Source: Aphodosoma sp045126975 (GTDB taxonomy: Bacteria; Bacteroidota; Bacteroidia; Bacteroidales; Paludibacteraceae). Taken from it: a stretch of 64,000 bases of DNA. The notes beneath the pieces were generated by a model, which saw only the letters and a list, made by a program, of their open reading frames with translations, was not told the origin of the DNA and made no database searches. Both the position numbers and the translations under genes were made by a program. Location of the stretch: the NCBI GenBank assembly GCA_045126975.1, contig JBGVPL010000001.1, positions 1 to 64,000 on the forward strand, in the 5' to 3' direction. Shown in pieces: positions 35,001 through 44,125 of the stretch (positions within the stretch are counted from its first letter, which is position 1; the number at the start of each line of letters is the position of its first letter).

Positions 35001-38000
35001 TCGTGATGGCGAAATGGTAACTACCAATGCTGAAGGTAAATTTAAACTTAGTGTGCCTATTGGCGACCACTTTATTCGCATTGAAAAACAAGGTCATGAA
35101 TTTGCTAACGGAGGACGTTTCCCTGCCGACCCTAATGGAACTGGCACTCGTTTCACATTCGAACAACCTATGAAAAACCTTACTTTCACCGACGTAACTA
35201 AAGTGACAGTTGCAGGTCGTGTTGTAGGTGGCGAAATCGAAGAGTTGAAACCTCTTGGATTTGGTGATAGTAAAGCAAATATTGGTAAAGCCGTAATCAC
35301 ATTGACTACTGGCTATAAGATGAATATGACTGCTGTTGCTGATGGTGCTTCCACTTCTTACGAAGTAGGTGCTGATACTCTTTTCTTCGAAAATGCAACC
35401 GAAGCAGTTAATGGCAAAGCATACGTTCAAGGTGGCGATGTTGTTTTAGCTGAAAATATTATTATCGAAACGGACCCTGTGACAGGCGAATTTGCAGTGC
35501 AATTGCCTCCATCACAATATACTGTTTCTAATGTCTCTATTCCGTCTAACAGCGAAATATTGTTTTCTACCGAAACAATCGGTATGATTGATGCTACAAA
35601 TACGTTGAATGTGAAAACCGACTCTATAGTTGGTGAAAATGGTGAAACTCGTAAGTTTGAATATATTGCATCACTCAAATTAGTTCATCGTGTAATTCCT
35701 GAGTTCACAGTGACTCATAATGCCGATGGTTCGTTTGGTGAAAAATCAATCAAGTATAGTGATATCGAAAATCCAGAAGAGGTAGAAGTTGAACTATATA
35801 AAGTATTGGATGATGGATCTATTGAATATACATTCGGTAGTCCAGTGTTTTTACAAAAATCGCCATATACGTTCCAAATGCGTGCATTCGAAGAGTATGT
35901 TAATAAAGATGGCGATGAACCTATATATGACCAAGTGCCATTAGAAAATGCAGTTGTAACTGTTATTAATCAATTCGGAACAGGACAATTTGTTTGTATT
36001 GAAGGTGAAAATGATGGTAAAATTGATACATTACAATTGGCAGAAAATCAAGTTGCGCTTGACTCTACAGGTTCTGCTAAATATGAATTTGTGACAGGTT
36101 TTCCTAATATCATCGAACCTTATACTCTTGGCATGAATATTAAGTATAATACCAATGGTCAAGATCTTGAGTGGAGTCAAAATTCAACATTCCAAGCAAT
36201 TGTATTTGGTGAATTGCCATCAGGTACTAACTTTGTGACATCTGGGCCTGACAAAGTGATGATGATTCTTCGTGATCCTGCTGGTTCTAACTCTTATTCG
36301 TTCTACGAAAAGGGTGTTACGATAACCGAAGTTGAACAAGATGGTGGCTCGTTTATTACAAATAACGAATTGACAACTATTACTAAATTGGGTGTCGAAG
36401 CGAATACATTTGTGGGTAGTCCTATTGGTTTTGGTGTAATTACAGAAGCAAAAGCTAAATGCGACCTTGAAGTGGGACTTAATATTAATTATAATTATTC
36501 AGGTTATAGTGAGTGGACAACCACCACCACAACAACAGAACGTATAAGCACATCTGCTGAAGCTGATTATGTAGGTTCAAATGGCGATGTATTCGTAGGT
36601 GCTGCAACTAATATCTTGTTCGGTAATGCTCGTAGTATTGGTTTGCAACGTAATGTTGAAGATGGTACATTTTCTATTGCACGTACCGATGTTATTACAA
36701 CTGGTACTGAGTTTTCAACAGGATTTAAGTATACTCAATATTATGTTGAAAATGTATTGATTCCTAACCTATATCTCACTCGTAATTCTTTGTTGCAACA
36801 AGTATCTTCAGTTGAAGGTATTGTGAATAATAGCGAAGAACCAATATATGTTACTACTCTTTCGCCTGAAGATGAGCGTTTTGGTAGTGATAACTTTGAT
36901 GAAGAGGTATGGGGCAATAAGGCTGTAGGGAAAGATAAATTGATTGGTCCAAGTTATACAATGATTCTTCCTGCAACATTAGATCCTAATGTTGTGTATG
37001 AAGATAAAGTACGTTGGCATAATTCTCAAATTAGTAAATGGATTCAAACTCTTGCTGATAATGAAGAAGCGAAAGTAAAAGCAATTAAAGAGCGTGAAAC
37101 TTATCTTCAAGAGAATCATTCATTCGATGCCGGTGCTGTTATTGAATCGTCAATTCAAACTTGTGAGGTTGAAACAACAAATGATGCTCACGAATTTGAA
37201 ACTTTGGTAGTGGCTGGTGCTTCAACAGGTGGTCTTATTAATGGTACTGGTGTTGCTTTTACAGCTAAAACTGAAACTGGTGGTCGCTACTTTGGGTATA
37301 CTGAAAATTCAAATGAAACTTGCCTTACTACAGGCTATGTGCTTCAAGATGCTGGTTATAATGATGCACTTACTATTGATGTACTCAATTCGCCTGATGG
37401 TTTTGGCCCTATCTTCTCAACTCGTGGAGGTCAAACTTCTTGTCCTTATGAAGCTGCCGAAGTAACTAAATACTATGAACCAGGAACTGAAATTTCTACC
37501 GCTACAATGCAAATTGAAATTCCACAACTTACTGTAGTAAATGCTTTTGCAACTGAAGTTCCTGCAGGTAAAGCTGCTACTTATACTCTTCGTCTTGAAA
37601 ATCTTTCAGAAACAGGCGATGATATTTGGTTTGACCTTGGTGTTATTGATGCTACTAATCCTAAAGGAGCTATCATTACAATGGATGGTGCTCCTCTTAC
37701 AGAGACAGGTCGTGCAATGTTGGTGCCAGCTGGTAGTACTTTGGAAAAAACTATCCAACTCAAACAATCTGATCTTGGTGTACTCGATTTCGAAAACATT
37801 CAAATAGTACTTAAATCAGAATGTCAAGGCGACATTGCTGATACGGTTTCTATTTCAGCTAACTTTGTTCCTTCTTGCTCTGATATTACATTGCAGATAG
37901 AAGATCGTATATTGAATTCTTATACAGGTTCAGACCTTCAAATTGTAGTGAAAGACTTTGACCGTGCGTTCCGCAACTTCAAGGGTGTACGCATCCAATA

Positions 38001-41000
38001 CAAAGGTGAGCGTGATACTGAATGGACTCTTGCTCAAGAATATGTTGTGAACGAAGATGATAAGACCGAAGCGAACATACTTCTTTCGGCCAACTCTATC
38101 AACTACATATTTGATATGTCTAATTCGGCATTGCTTCCAGACCAAACTTATATGTTCCGTGCTATCACGATGTGCGACTTTGGTTCGGGTGAAATTCATA
38201 ACGAATCTGAAACTATCAGTGTAATAAAAGATATGGCTAAACCTATGTTGCTCGGCAACCCTTCGCCTGCAAATGGTATTTTGACTGCCGATGGCGAAGT
38301 GTCGGTTACTTTCAACGAAGACATCAAATCTTCAAGTCTTCGCGATGTGGATAACTTCATCGTTAAAGCGAAATTGAATGGCTACCGTGTTGACCATAAC
38401 GTGGCTATGAGTCTTACCGAAGGTGCTGGTGCTGCTACTGAAGCCGACATTGATTTGAGTGGTCGCGACTTCGCTTTCAACTTCTGGTTGAATTACTCAA
38501 ATGCAGGTACTGTCATCGAACATGGTCAAGCCTCTACTAAATTTGCTGTAGCACTCAACGATGCTGGTAATCTTGTTGTAACTATTAATGGTAATGTTTA
38601 TACCTCAACTGCTACTGTACCTGCCGATAAATGGGTATTTATGTCAGTATCTTATAAATATGCTCAAGGCAATAGTCGCCTCACTGCTCACTACGCAATC
38701 GATGCTTCATCTGTAGAGTTGTTTATGAATAATGCTGTAGATGACTACTTAGGTAACGGTCGTTTGGCTGTAGGCGAAGGTTTGAATGCTAAGATGCACG
38801 AACTCACAATGTGGAACAATGCTCGCGAATTTGCTGTAGCGCAAAGCGAAATGTATGAATCTAAACGCCCAAGCACTCTTAATTTGATTGGTTACTGGCG
38901 TATGGATGAAGGTCATGGCACTGTGGCTGAAGATTGTGTACGCAATCGTCATCTTACTCTCCCTGCAACTAATGTATGGTATATCGCTGGCGAAAATGTC
39001 GCTCTTACTCTCAATGGTGAACAATATGCAGCAATGAATATCGCAACTGTTGCTCCATACGAAACAGAAGACTTTATGTTCGAACTTTGGTTCCGTGGCG
39101 ATAAACAATCTGGTGCTTCTACTTTGTTCACAAATAGCAAAGGTTTCAGCGTCGGATTTGATGCAGAAGGCAATTTGTTAATGCACAATGCACAATGCAC
39201 AATGCATAATTATCTTGATAATCAATGGCACCATTTGGCAATCAATTCGCTCCGCAATGGCGCAACTATTCTCTATGTCGATGGCGTAGCAGTTAAACAA
39301 ATAGCATCTAAAGCATCTGCTACAATCGCAAGCGATCGTCTTGTAATTGGTGCTGACTGCTATCACCCAGAAAGTGATGCGAATAATTGGGAATATCGCA
39401 ACTACTTCCGTGGCGAAATTGATGAAATCCGTTTGTGGAATGCTTCTCTTACAGCCGATCATATTCGCGAAAATATGTATAATCGCGTAGATGCTGATGC
39501 CGAAGGTTTGGCAGCATACTACCCATTCGAGAAAACAACGGTTAATGAATACAATCAAGCTGAGGTAGTATTTGACCTTGCCGACCATAGCGCAAACAGT
39601 ATGGGTGAACTTGAAGTTTCTGAACTCAATGCTCAACTCTCAACCGAAAACACTCCTGCTCTTAAGGTGGCTCCTGAATTGCAAAATGTAGCATTCTCGT
39701 TCGTAGCTTCTGAGCGCAAAGTGGTTATCAATCTCAACGAAGCCGCTGATATTATCGAGGGTACTACAATTCAATTCACAGTGCGTGATGTTTATGATGC
39801 AAACAACAACTTGTCGGTTCCTGTAATCTGGAATGCTTACGTTCAACGTAACCTCCTCAAATGGAGCGAAGAAGAAGTTGTAGTTGAAAAACAATCGCTC
39901 GAAACTCGTACATTCTCAGTCGATGTTATCAACAAAGGCGCTGCTTCTGAATCTTGGTATATCAACAATCTCCCAACTTGGCTTACTGCCGATGTAGAGG
40001 CTGGTAGTCTTAACCCATTGTCTGATATCTCTATCAACTTCACCATTAGCGCAGCATTGCCTATCGGTCGTTACGAAGAGGTTATTTATCTCGTTGGCAA
40101 CAACAATATCTACGAACCTTTGGTTGTAACCGTCAACGTTATAGGCGAAACTCCTGATTGGTCAGTTAATCCCGACGATTTCGAACATTCTATGTCTATG
40201 ATTGGTCAGTTGCAAGTGGCTGGTATCACATCCGAAGATGTCGAAGACCGTGTAGCTGCATTCATCGATGGCGAATGTGTAGGTATTGCATCTCCTATCT
40301 ACAATGCTCGTTATGATGCTTACTTTGTAATGCTTAATATTTATAGCAATGGCAACAACCAACCTGTAGCATTTAAAGTCTTTGATGCAAGCACAGGCAA
40401 TGTCTATCCTGCTGTAGAAACAAGTAGTGCAGTGACATTTGTAACAAATAGCGTGATTGGTAATATGAACAACCCATTCATTTGGAATGCAAAAGATCTT
40501 CTTGAGCAAACAATCAATATGAATCGTGGTTGGAATTGGAGTTCACTCTATGTTGAGCCTGAAAGCAATTTAGTAACTGATATATTATCTCCTATTGCTT
40601 CTGCTGTTGAAATCGCTAAAGATAAATCATCATACGCAATGTATGGCAATCGTCAATGGCGTGGTGGCTTGACTGAAATCAACGTTGGTAAGATGTATAA
40701 AGTGAAAATGCGTAGAGCTACAATTCTTAGTGTAGTTGGAGAAAAAGTTAATCCTTCAGACGAATTGATAAAAGTGAATTCGGGTTGGAATTGGATTGGT
40801 TACACTACATCTTTCAATCTTTCTGTTGCTGATGCATTTGCCGACCTTAATCCACAAGATGGTGATGTAGTGAAGAGCAAAAACGACTTTGCTATCTACA
40901 ACTCTTACGAATGGGTAGGTACACTCACTGCTCTTGCTCCTGGTAGTGGTTATATGTATTATTCAACTGCTAAAGAAGTAAAAGAATTTACATATCCATC

Positions 41001-41574
41001 TCAATCATCAGCTCAACCTTCGCAAATGCGAGTAGTTCAACGTCGTTCAAATGAGTTTATTGTTGATGATAACAGTAATTATTCAGGTAATATGACAATT
41101 GTTGCTGTAGTTAAGAATGGTGATGTAATTGAGACTGCAACTGAAGTGGGAGTATTTGCTGGAGCGGAATGTCGTGGTGCAAACGTGAGTGAAGCCGATG
41201 GATTAGTATTCCTTACTATTGCTGGCGAAGGTTATGGCGATGTGCTTACATTTAAAGTGAAAGTAGGTAATAAAATTTATGAAGTAGAAGAAACTATTAT
41301 TTTTGAAGATGACGCTATTCTTGGTACAATAGAAGAGCCGATGGTTATTTCTATTGATGCATATATAGAAACTAATGTTGAGGATAAGGTAATTACTTCT
41401 GCTAATGTTTATACTTGCGATGGTCAACTTGTAGTTGAGGGTTGGGATGCTGACTATGTAGTTTACGATGCAGTTGGTCGTATAATTTATACTGGCTCAG
41501 CTCAATCAATCTCACTTCCACGAGGAGTTTATATGGTTCACCTTGGTGGCGAAACTCAAAAGGTAGTTTTATAG
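32089..41574 (+). CDS. Giant secreted multidomain protein with LamG, BACON-like and type IX-like C-terminal domains
   Basis: 3161 residues with an N-terminal signal peptide (MIMKFKNTFFRTLRSAIFLI..., cleavage near MAAS). ATG 32095 is an alternative start. The N-terminal part has fibronectin-III-like segments (for example ISPVEGKTEAIVKWAF near 435). A carboxypeptidase-regulatory-like domain begins near 630 and is interrupted by a LamG domain (about 655-855) before it resumes (TVTDADGNYLINTVPY, about 885). Further such domains lie near 943-1010 and 1040-1160. Two more LamG domains lie at about 2105-2300 and 2300-2485, then a BACON-like domain (2585-2686). Two tandem GWNW modules (about 2805-2975) lead to a final CTD-like tail (GRIIYTGSAQSISLPRGVYM). 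It is probably exported to the cell surface, perhaps by type IX secretion. Its ligand is unknown. Confidence 0.8.
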   Translation: MIMKFKNTFFRTLRSAIFLIALFLVMPQRSMAASKPGDLDIGLNWNCDDLKIRWEKKMAAFYIDITIYDEAGDDDWLENINIYCNGKSFIKINSWWGGSSNARSFKVHNRNDFGKLYMSYNGWHSIPGSDVQHTVGKTDGSRSLITFVWFPPAGYMDQDVTIKIDGYVKDSGGDSYFYDRSITQTTSTFDYEPKLTSGGWDLSTGNFKVTLTELTNGDAYSETKSTINLRTKTHDGSWTKRKVSYTTSKGQKTINKTWGETSYVKYSDYNNTKILTAHQFANGISISAVAVTDPDAGSGNYTEEKVWSSSIHTGRTAVFENRNLTITQNNRDINLSWQVYNPSSSSNLNTADFAVEKWNGSEWVEIATIDYNYSKSSYSYTYTLSDAECNKGSQTYKFRVWKKMFAKQKLWHEYMSTNETSATIYTDYKKVEITSISPVEGKTEAIVKWAFTSSNGIWDDKGAYSLSINGGGNSPFTPAYNETQYKISSLQGCVRYEVSLSQTVLSKSHHTSATKSFLMPNLKSREIENFEVSKGYYSDNVMLSWNVPSDASDFKYFNITRTPIGGGTHAVQVTQIQHSGLTSYSYQDKAMNAGQLYTYTIEGYSECDGSPSLGASVSDIGFSQPYATVSGRVAYAGDQAVPGVTVAVTGGDNAQENYSVFFNGEDAASHIKLPADVVDFKNNDEITFQAWINPDKLHDGSFVFSKNSTFDVIFGAQNTLKLYILGAMWETGKVFNAHEWTHLTFIGKYNRSASKATMSYYINGEFIDQQEITTSKNVDQYIGDVFYVAANSNGTNGYRGYIDEIRFWNKALDSTTIANNYNAYLSGREEGLWAYYRCNEIGIQQVFDQSGRNGIFNKRDGELGVMANHSTMVPSAEQLSNKTVTDADGNYLINTVPYTSDGVQYNVVPLFGVHEFSPNKKPIYVSPSSVVFNNIDFEDVSSFEVEGVVYYENTTHPVEGCNFYIDGNICSRDGEMVTTNAEGKFKLSVPIGDHFIRIEKQGHEFANGGRFPADPNGTGTRFTFEQPMKNLTFTDVTKVTVAGRVVGGEIEELKPLGFGDSKANIGKAVITLTTGYKMNMTAVADGASTSYEVGADTLFFENATEAVNGKAYVQGGDVVLAENIIIETDPVTGEFAVQLPPSQYTVSNVSIPSNSEILFSTETIGMIDATNTLNVKTDSIVGENGETRKFEYIASLKLVHRVIPEFTVTHNADGSFGEKSIKYSDIENPEEVEVELYKVLDDGSIEYTFGSPVFLQKSPYTFQMRAFEEYVNKDGDEPIYDQVPLENAVVTVINQFGTGQFVCIEGENDGKIDTLQLAENQVALDSTGSAKYEFVTGFPNIIEPYTLGMNIKYNTNGQDLEWSQNSTFQAIVFGELPSGTNFVTSGPDKVMMILRDPAGSNSYSFYEKGVTITEVEQDGGSFITNNELTTITKLGVEANTFVGSPIGFGVITEAKAKCDLEVGLNINYNYSGYSEWTTTTTTTERISTSAEADYVGSNGDVFVGAATNILFGNARSIGLQRNVEDGTFSIARTDVITTGTEFSTGFKYTQYYVENVLIPNLYLTRNSLLQQVSSVEGIVNNSEEPIYVTTLSPEDERFGSDNFDEEVWGNKAVGKDKLIGPSYTMILPATLDPNVVYEDKVRWHNSQISKWIQTLADNEEAKVKAIKERETYLQENHSFDAGAVIESSIQTCEVETTNDAHEFETLVVAGASTGGLINGTGVAFTAKTETGGRYFGYTENSNETCLTTGYVLQDAGYNDALTIDVLNSPDGFGPIFSTRGGQTSCPYEAAEVTKYYEPGTEISTATMQIEIPQLTVVNAFATEVPAGKAATYTLRLENLSETGDDIWFDLGVIDATNPKGAIITMDGAPLTETGRAMLVPAGSTLEKTIQLKQSDLGVLDFENIQIVLKSECQGDIADTVSISANFVPSCSDITLQIEDRILNSYTGSDLQIVVKDFDRAFRNFKGVRIQYKGERDTEWTLAQEYVVNEDDKTEANILLSANSINYIFDMSNSALLPDQTYMFRAITMCDFGSGEIHNESETISVIKDMAKPMLLGNPSPANGILTADGEVSVTFNEDIKSSSLRDVDNFIVKAKLNGYRVDHNVAMSLTEGAGAATEADIDLSGRDFAFNFWLNYSNAGTVIEHGQASTKFAVALNDAGNLVVTINGNVYTSTATVPADKWVFMSVSYKYAQGNSRLTAHYAIDASSVELFMNNAVDDYLGNGRLAVGEGLNAKMHELTMWNNAREFAVAQSEMYESKRPSTLNLIGYWRMDEGHGTVAEDCVRNRHLTLPATNVWYIAGENVALTLNGEQYAAMNIATVAPYETEDFMFELWFRGDKQSGASTLFTNSKGFSVGFDAEGNLLMHNAQCTMHNYLDNQWHHLAINSLRNGATILYVDGVAVKQIASKASATIASDRLVIGADCYHPESDANNWEYRNYFRGEIDEIRLWNASLTADHIRENMYNRVDADAEGLAAYYPFEKTTVNEYNQAEVVFDLADHSANSMGELEVSELNAQLSTENTPALKVAPELQNVAFSFVASERKVVINLNEAADIIEGTTIQFTVRDVYDANNNLSVPVIWNAYVQRNLLKWSEEEVVVEKQSLETRTFSVDVINKGAASESWYINNLPTWLTADVEAGSLNPLSDISINFTISAALPIGRYEEVIYLVGNNNIYEPLVVTVNVIGETPDWSVNPDDFEHSMSMIGQLQVAGITSEDVEDRVAAFIDGECVGIASPIYNARYDAYFVMLNIYSNGNNQPVAFKVFDASTGNVYPAVETSSAVTFVTNSVIGNMNNPFIWNAKDLLEQTINMNRGWNWSSLYVEPESNLVTDILSPIASAVEIAKDKSSYAMYGNRQWRGGLTEINVGKMYKVKMRRATILSVVGEKVNPSDELIKVNSGWNWIGYTTSFNLSVADAFADLNPQDGDVVKSKNDFAIYNSYEWVGTLTALAPGSGYMYYSTAKEVKEFTYPSQSSAQPSQMRVVQRRSNEFIVDDNSNYSGNMTIVAVVKNGDVIETATEVGVFAGAECRGANVSEADGLVFLTIAGEGYGDVLTFKVKVGNKIYEVEETIIFEDDAILGTIEEPMVISIDAYIETNVEDKVITSANVYTCDGQLVVEGWDADYVVYDAVGRIIYTGSAQSISLPRGVYMVHLGGETQKVVL
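39179..39212 (+). repeat. AATGCACAATGC words inside the third LamG domain
   Basis: Three AATGCACAATGC-type units followed by ATAATTAT, encoding LMHNAQCTMHNYL in frame. This is the same family as the intergenic words at 20469-20527. Confidence 0.8.
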
Positions 41575-41590
41575 AACTATACTTTGAAAT

Positions 41591-41626
41591 AAAAAAGGAG
41601 GCACAAAATTTTGTGCCTCCTTTTTT
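41591..41626. terminator. Bidirectional terminator between convergent genes
   Basis: A perfect 36-base palindrome (18 + 18) with an A6 run on one side and a T6 run on the other. It serves the giant gene (+) and the lamin-tail gene (-). Confidence 0.95.
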
Positions 41627-41646
41627 ATTTCTGTTTGTTGTAAAAT

Positions 41647-44001
41647 TTAAATTTTAATACAAATCAATTTTTGTGTGATTTTTGAACCATTAAGATGGGT
41701 AGCTTGAATTACTAATATATATAACCCTGCAGGTATTGTCTCGCTGTTAGAGTTGGTTCCATTCCAAAGAGTATAACTTTGTGGAGTAGAGAGTTGATTG
41801 TCGGTGATATGGCAGACATGCGCTCCATTTCGTGTATAGGCATTGATGGAGATAGTGTAGCCTGCTGATGGGAGATTGTGGTGAATGACAAGGTGGTCTT
41901 GATGCCCATCGTTATCGGGCGAAAAGGTAGTGTTTTCGAGCCAGAAGTGTTGGCTTGACTCGTTGTTTTCGAGATTGATGTTTTGAGAATTTTGCCAACC
42001 AGCAGTGTTTTGAGAATTTTTATTAACCACCTCCCCTTTGGGTTCTCCCCTTAAGATAGGGGGAGAATACATAGCACTACTGCTCCAATTGTCAGGCGAT
42101 TGGGTAGGAGCCATTGGGTCGATGCGTTCGAGCGATATATCGTGCAAGTCGGTGAGTAGGGGGTGATGCCATGAGTCGGAGTAGTGTATTTCATCTATAA
42201 TATTCCCACTGCGGTCGGTGAGTACGAGAGAGCCTTCGGTTGCAGGCATTGATGGTAAGGTTGATACAAAGTATATAGATTGTGGATTAACCTCTAACGC
42301 ACAATGGATTGTACTTGTGTCGGGTGAGATTACTGCGAATCCACGTGGCGGTAATATTTTGCTTGTTGAACAGAATATTTTTGAGTTTTTTAGGTTATTG
42401 TCTTCATCTCTATTTGAAAGCATTAGGCGACTGAGGTCGATATAGAAATCGCTGTTGTTGTAGAGTTCGACGAATTTGCTATTACCACTGCTTACGTATG
42501 GCATTAACTCGTTGAAAATTACATCTATATATTGCGCTTGGTGGGGTAGCGCGAGGGTGATAGTGGTATCGGGCATACTCCAATTACTCACGCATCTTAT
42601 ATCCGAAAAAGTGATGTCGATAGTATATGTAGAGTCCAGTGGCTCAACGAGGTATAGGTTGAGTATTTCGCGTTGAGGCTCTACCCAATTGAGCGATTTG
42701 AGCGAATTGCCCGTTATAGATATAGATTTTTGAAGTTCAATGATTTCGCCTTGCATTGGTTTATTGAAATAGATTTGTATAGAGCGGTTGTTTTCTATGC
42801 CAAAACTTGTGATGCAAGGTATTAACTCATCAGGAATTGAGCAAGCAATACTATTTATTTCGGCAGGTGTACCTCCTCGTGGGTCAATCGAAGGCCCCCA
42901 TGTTGTAGAGTTAGAGAGAGGATTGTTAGGGTCGTGGCGTTCGAGCGACCAGCCTCCGTCGGCTTTGAATGGCTCGGAGGCGTACCAATCGGTTGTGTAT
43001 TCGACAAAAGAGATAGTGTTGTTTTGTCTGTTCTTTAGTGTGAGTAGATTGCCATCATTTGTGAGTGCAGGCATAGATTCTACGATGCAGATTTTGTGGG
43101 TAATAGCTGAGAGTTCGAGTGCAGAGTTGTATGAACAAAGCACTGCATAATCGTTAGGCTCAAGTATATAGTCACCCAATGTGCCAGTTTTGGCAGAAGT
43201 GGCGATTTTGCACCCTTCGAGGGTAAGAGTGCGGTCGGTAGTGTTGTAGATTTCTATCCATTCCACTTCGGGTAGTTGTACTGATGGATTAGGCTTTGCC
43301 ATGATTTCTGTAAATACAATATCGCCAGCATTTATCAGTTCTGTTTCAGTAGGCTTATCGCCACAATTCACACTATTGATGCGGAGATTGTAAGGATTAT
43401 TCGGGTTTTCGAAAAGGAGAAAGCCTGTAGATGTTGAATTTTGTATTGAATTGAGAGTTGAGAATTGAGAGTTGAGAATTTCTGTGTCAGCTGTATTACA
43501 TTTTATTTGCCAATTTTTGTTGTTGTGGAATATTAGGCAAGAGAGATTGGTGAAACCATAAGGGATTGAACGTTCGGAAGTTGCTATTATTTCGGTTGTT
43601 TTGTTCTCGTAAATGAAATATATAAGTCTGTTTTCTAAATTTATTTCCAAAAAGAATCCAGCTCCGTCGCTGAGAGAGGGTAATGAGGATGATAGGTAGA
43701 ATCGGATTATGCCAGTTGAATTTTGTGTAAGTTCGAATGTTATGTTGCATCCCCACCAAGTGTTGTCTGTTATAGTGTTGGCTGTGCGGAATGAGCCTTT
43801 TTTCAATTGGCTATCGGCAACCTCTCCCGTAGGGTGTAATTCAACGGCATATTTATCATTGTTTTCTACTATTTTGGCATCCATGTCGGTCATAAACCAT
43901 CGAGGATTAGTTGTATAATTACCATCTGAAAAGTCGTCGTAGAATTGGGCAAAAGAGATGTTGGCGAAAAGCAGAAGTAGGAATGTTAAATAATTTTTCA
44001 T
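41647..44001 (-). CDS. Secreted lamin-tail-domain protein with type IX-like C-terminus
   Basis: 784 residues from ATG at 44001, with signal peptide MKNYLTFLLLLFANISFAQ. A concanavalin-like N-terminal region (about 20-210) is followed by two lamin-tail domains (about 226-345, GDIVFTEIMAKPNPSVQLPE; and about 494-635, VIFNELMPYVSSGNSKFVEL) with a beta-sandwich linker between them. The C-terminus (about 690-784) has the FSPDNDG motif and ends AGLYILVIQATHLNGSKITQ..., like type IX cargo. In-frame repeat-derived segments occur at 176-186 (LNSQFSTLNS) and 646-658 (SPPILRGEPKGEV). It may be a surface protein. It converges with the giant gene and diverges from asd. Confidence 0.82.
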   Translation of the reverse strand: MKNYLTFLLLLFANISFAQFYDDFSDGNYTTNPRWFMTDMDAKIVENNDKYAVELHPTGEVADSQLKKGSFRTANTITDNTWWGCNITFELTQNSTGIIRFYLSSSLPSLSDGAGFFLEINLENRLIYFIYENKTTEIIATSERSIPYGFTNLSCLIFHNNKNWQIKCNTADTEILNSQFSTLNSIQNSTSTGFLLFENPNNPYNLRINSVNCGDKPTETELINAGDIVFTEIMAKPNPSVQLPEVEWIEIYNTTDRTLTLEGCKIATSAKTGTLGDYILEPNDYAVLCSYNSALELSAITHKICIVESMPALTNDGNLLTLKNRQNNTISFVEYTTDWYASEPFKADGGWSLERHDPNNPLSNSTTWGPSIDPRGGTPAEINSIACSIPDELIPCITSFGIENNRSIQIYFNKPMQGEIIELQKSISITGNSLKSLNWVEPQREILNLYLVEPLDSTYTIDITFSDIRCVSNWSMPDTTITLALPHQAQYIDVIFNELMPYVSSGNSKFVELYNNSDFYIDLSRLMLSNRDEDNNLKNSKIFCSTSKILPPRGFAVISPDTSTIHCALEVNPQSIYFVSTLPSMPATEGSLVLTDRSGNIIDEIHYSDSWHHPLLTDLHDISLERIDPMAPTQSPDNWSSSAMYSPPILRGEPKGEVVNKNSQNTAGWQNSQNINLENNESSQHFWLENTTFSPDNDGHQDHLVIHHNLPSAGYTISINAYTRNGAHVCHITDNQLSTPQSYTLWNGTNSNSETIPAGLYILVIQATHLNGSKITQKLICIKI
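42031..42065. repeat. CTCCCC hairpin element inside the lamin-tail gene
   Basis: CTCCCC (42045-42050) faces GGGGGAG (42059-42065), preceded by CTCCCCTTTGGGTT. It is a relative of the CCTCCCCT-AGGGGAGG element of 17187-17207 and encodes SPPILRGEPKGEV on the minus strand. Confidence 0.6.
43436..43482. repeat. GAATTGAGAGTTGAGAATT words inside the lamin-tail gene
   Basis: Alternating GAATTGAGA and GTTGAGA units, the reverse of CAACTCTCAATTCTC words found in intergenic DNA. Encodes ILNSQFSTLNSIQN on the minus strand. Confidence 0.75.
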
Positions 44002-44007
44002 AAATGC

Positions 44008-44038
44008 TTTATTATCTGAAAAAAAAATCTTAATTTTG
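44008..44038 (+). promoter_or_regulatory. Promoter of asd
   Basis: TTTA at 44008-44011 and TAATTTTG at 44031-44038, spacer 19. The leader of about 80 bases crosses the minus-strand promoter. Confidence 0.65.
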
Positions 44039-44077
44039 CAGCGTGGTGTGTTGTGTGCTTGGTACACTAATCGACCG

Positions 44078-44108
44078 CAAATTTACGATAATTAGTTTAA
44101 TTAACAAA
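44078..44108 (-). promoter_or_regulatory. Promoter of the lamin-tail gene
   Basis: On the minus strand, TTTG (44108-44105) and TAAATTTG (44085-44078) are separated by 19 bases, an exact consensus. The transcript runs back across the asd promoter. Confidence 0.75.
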
Positions 44109-44125
44109 ATTTTAAATAACTTATT

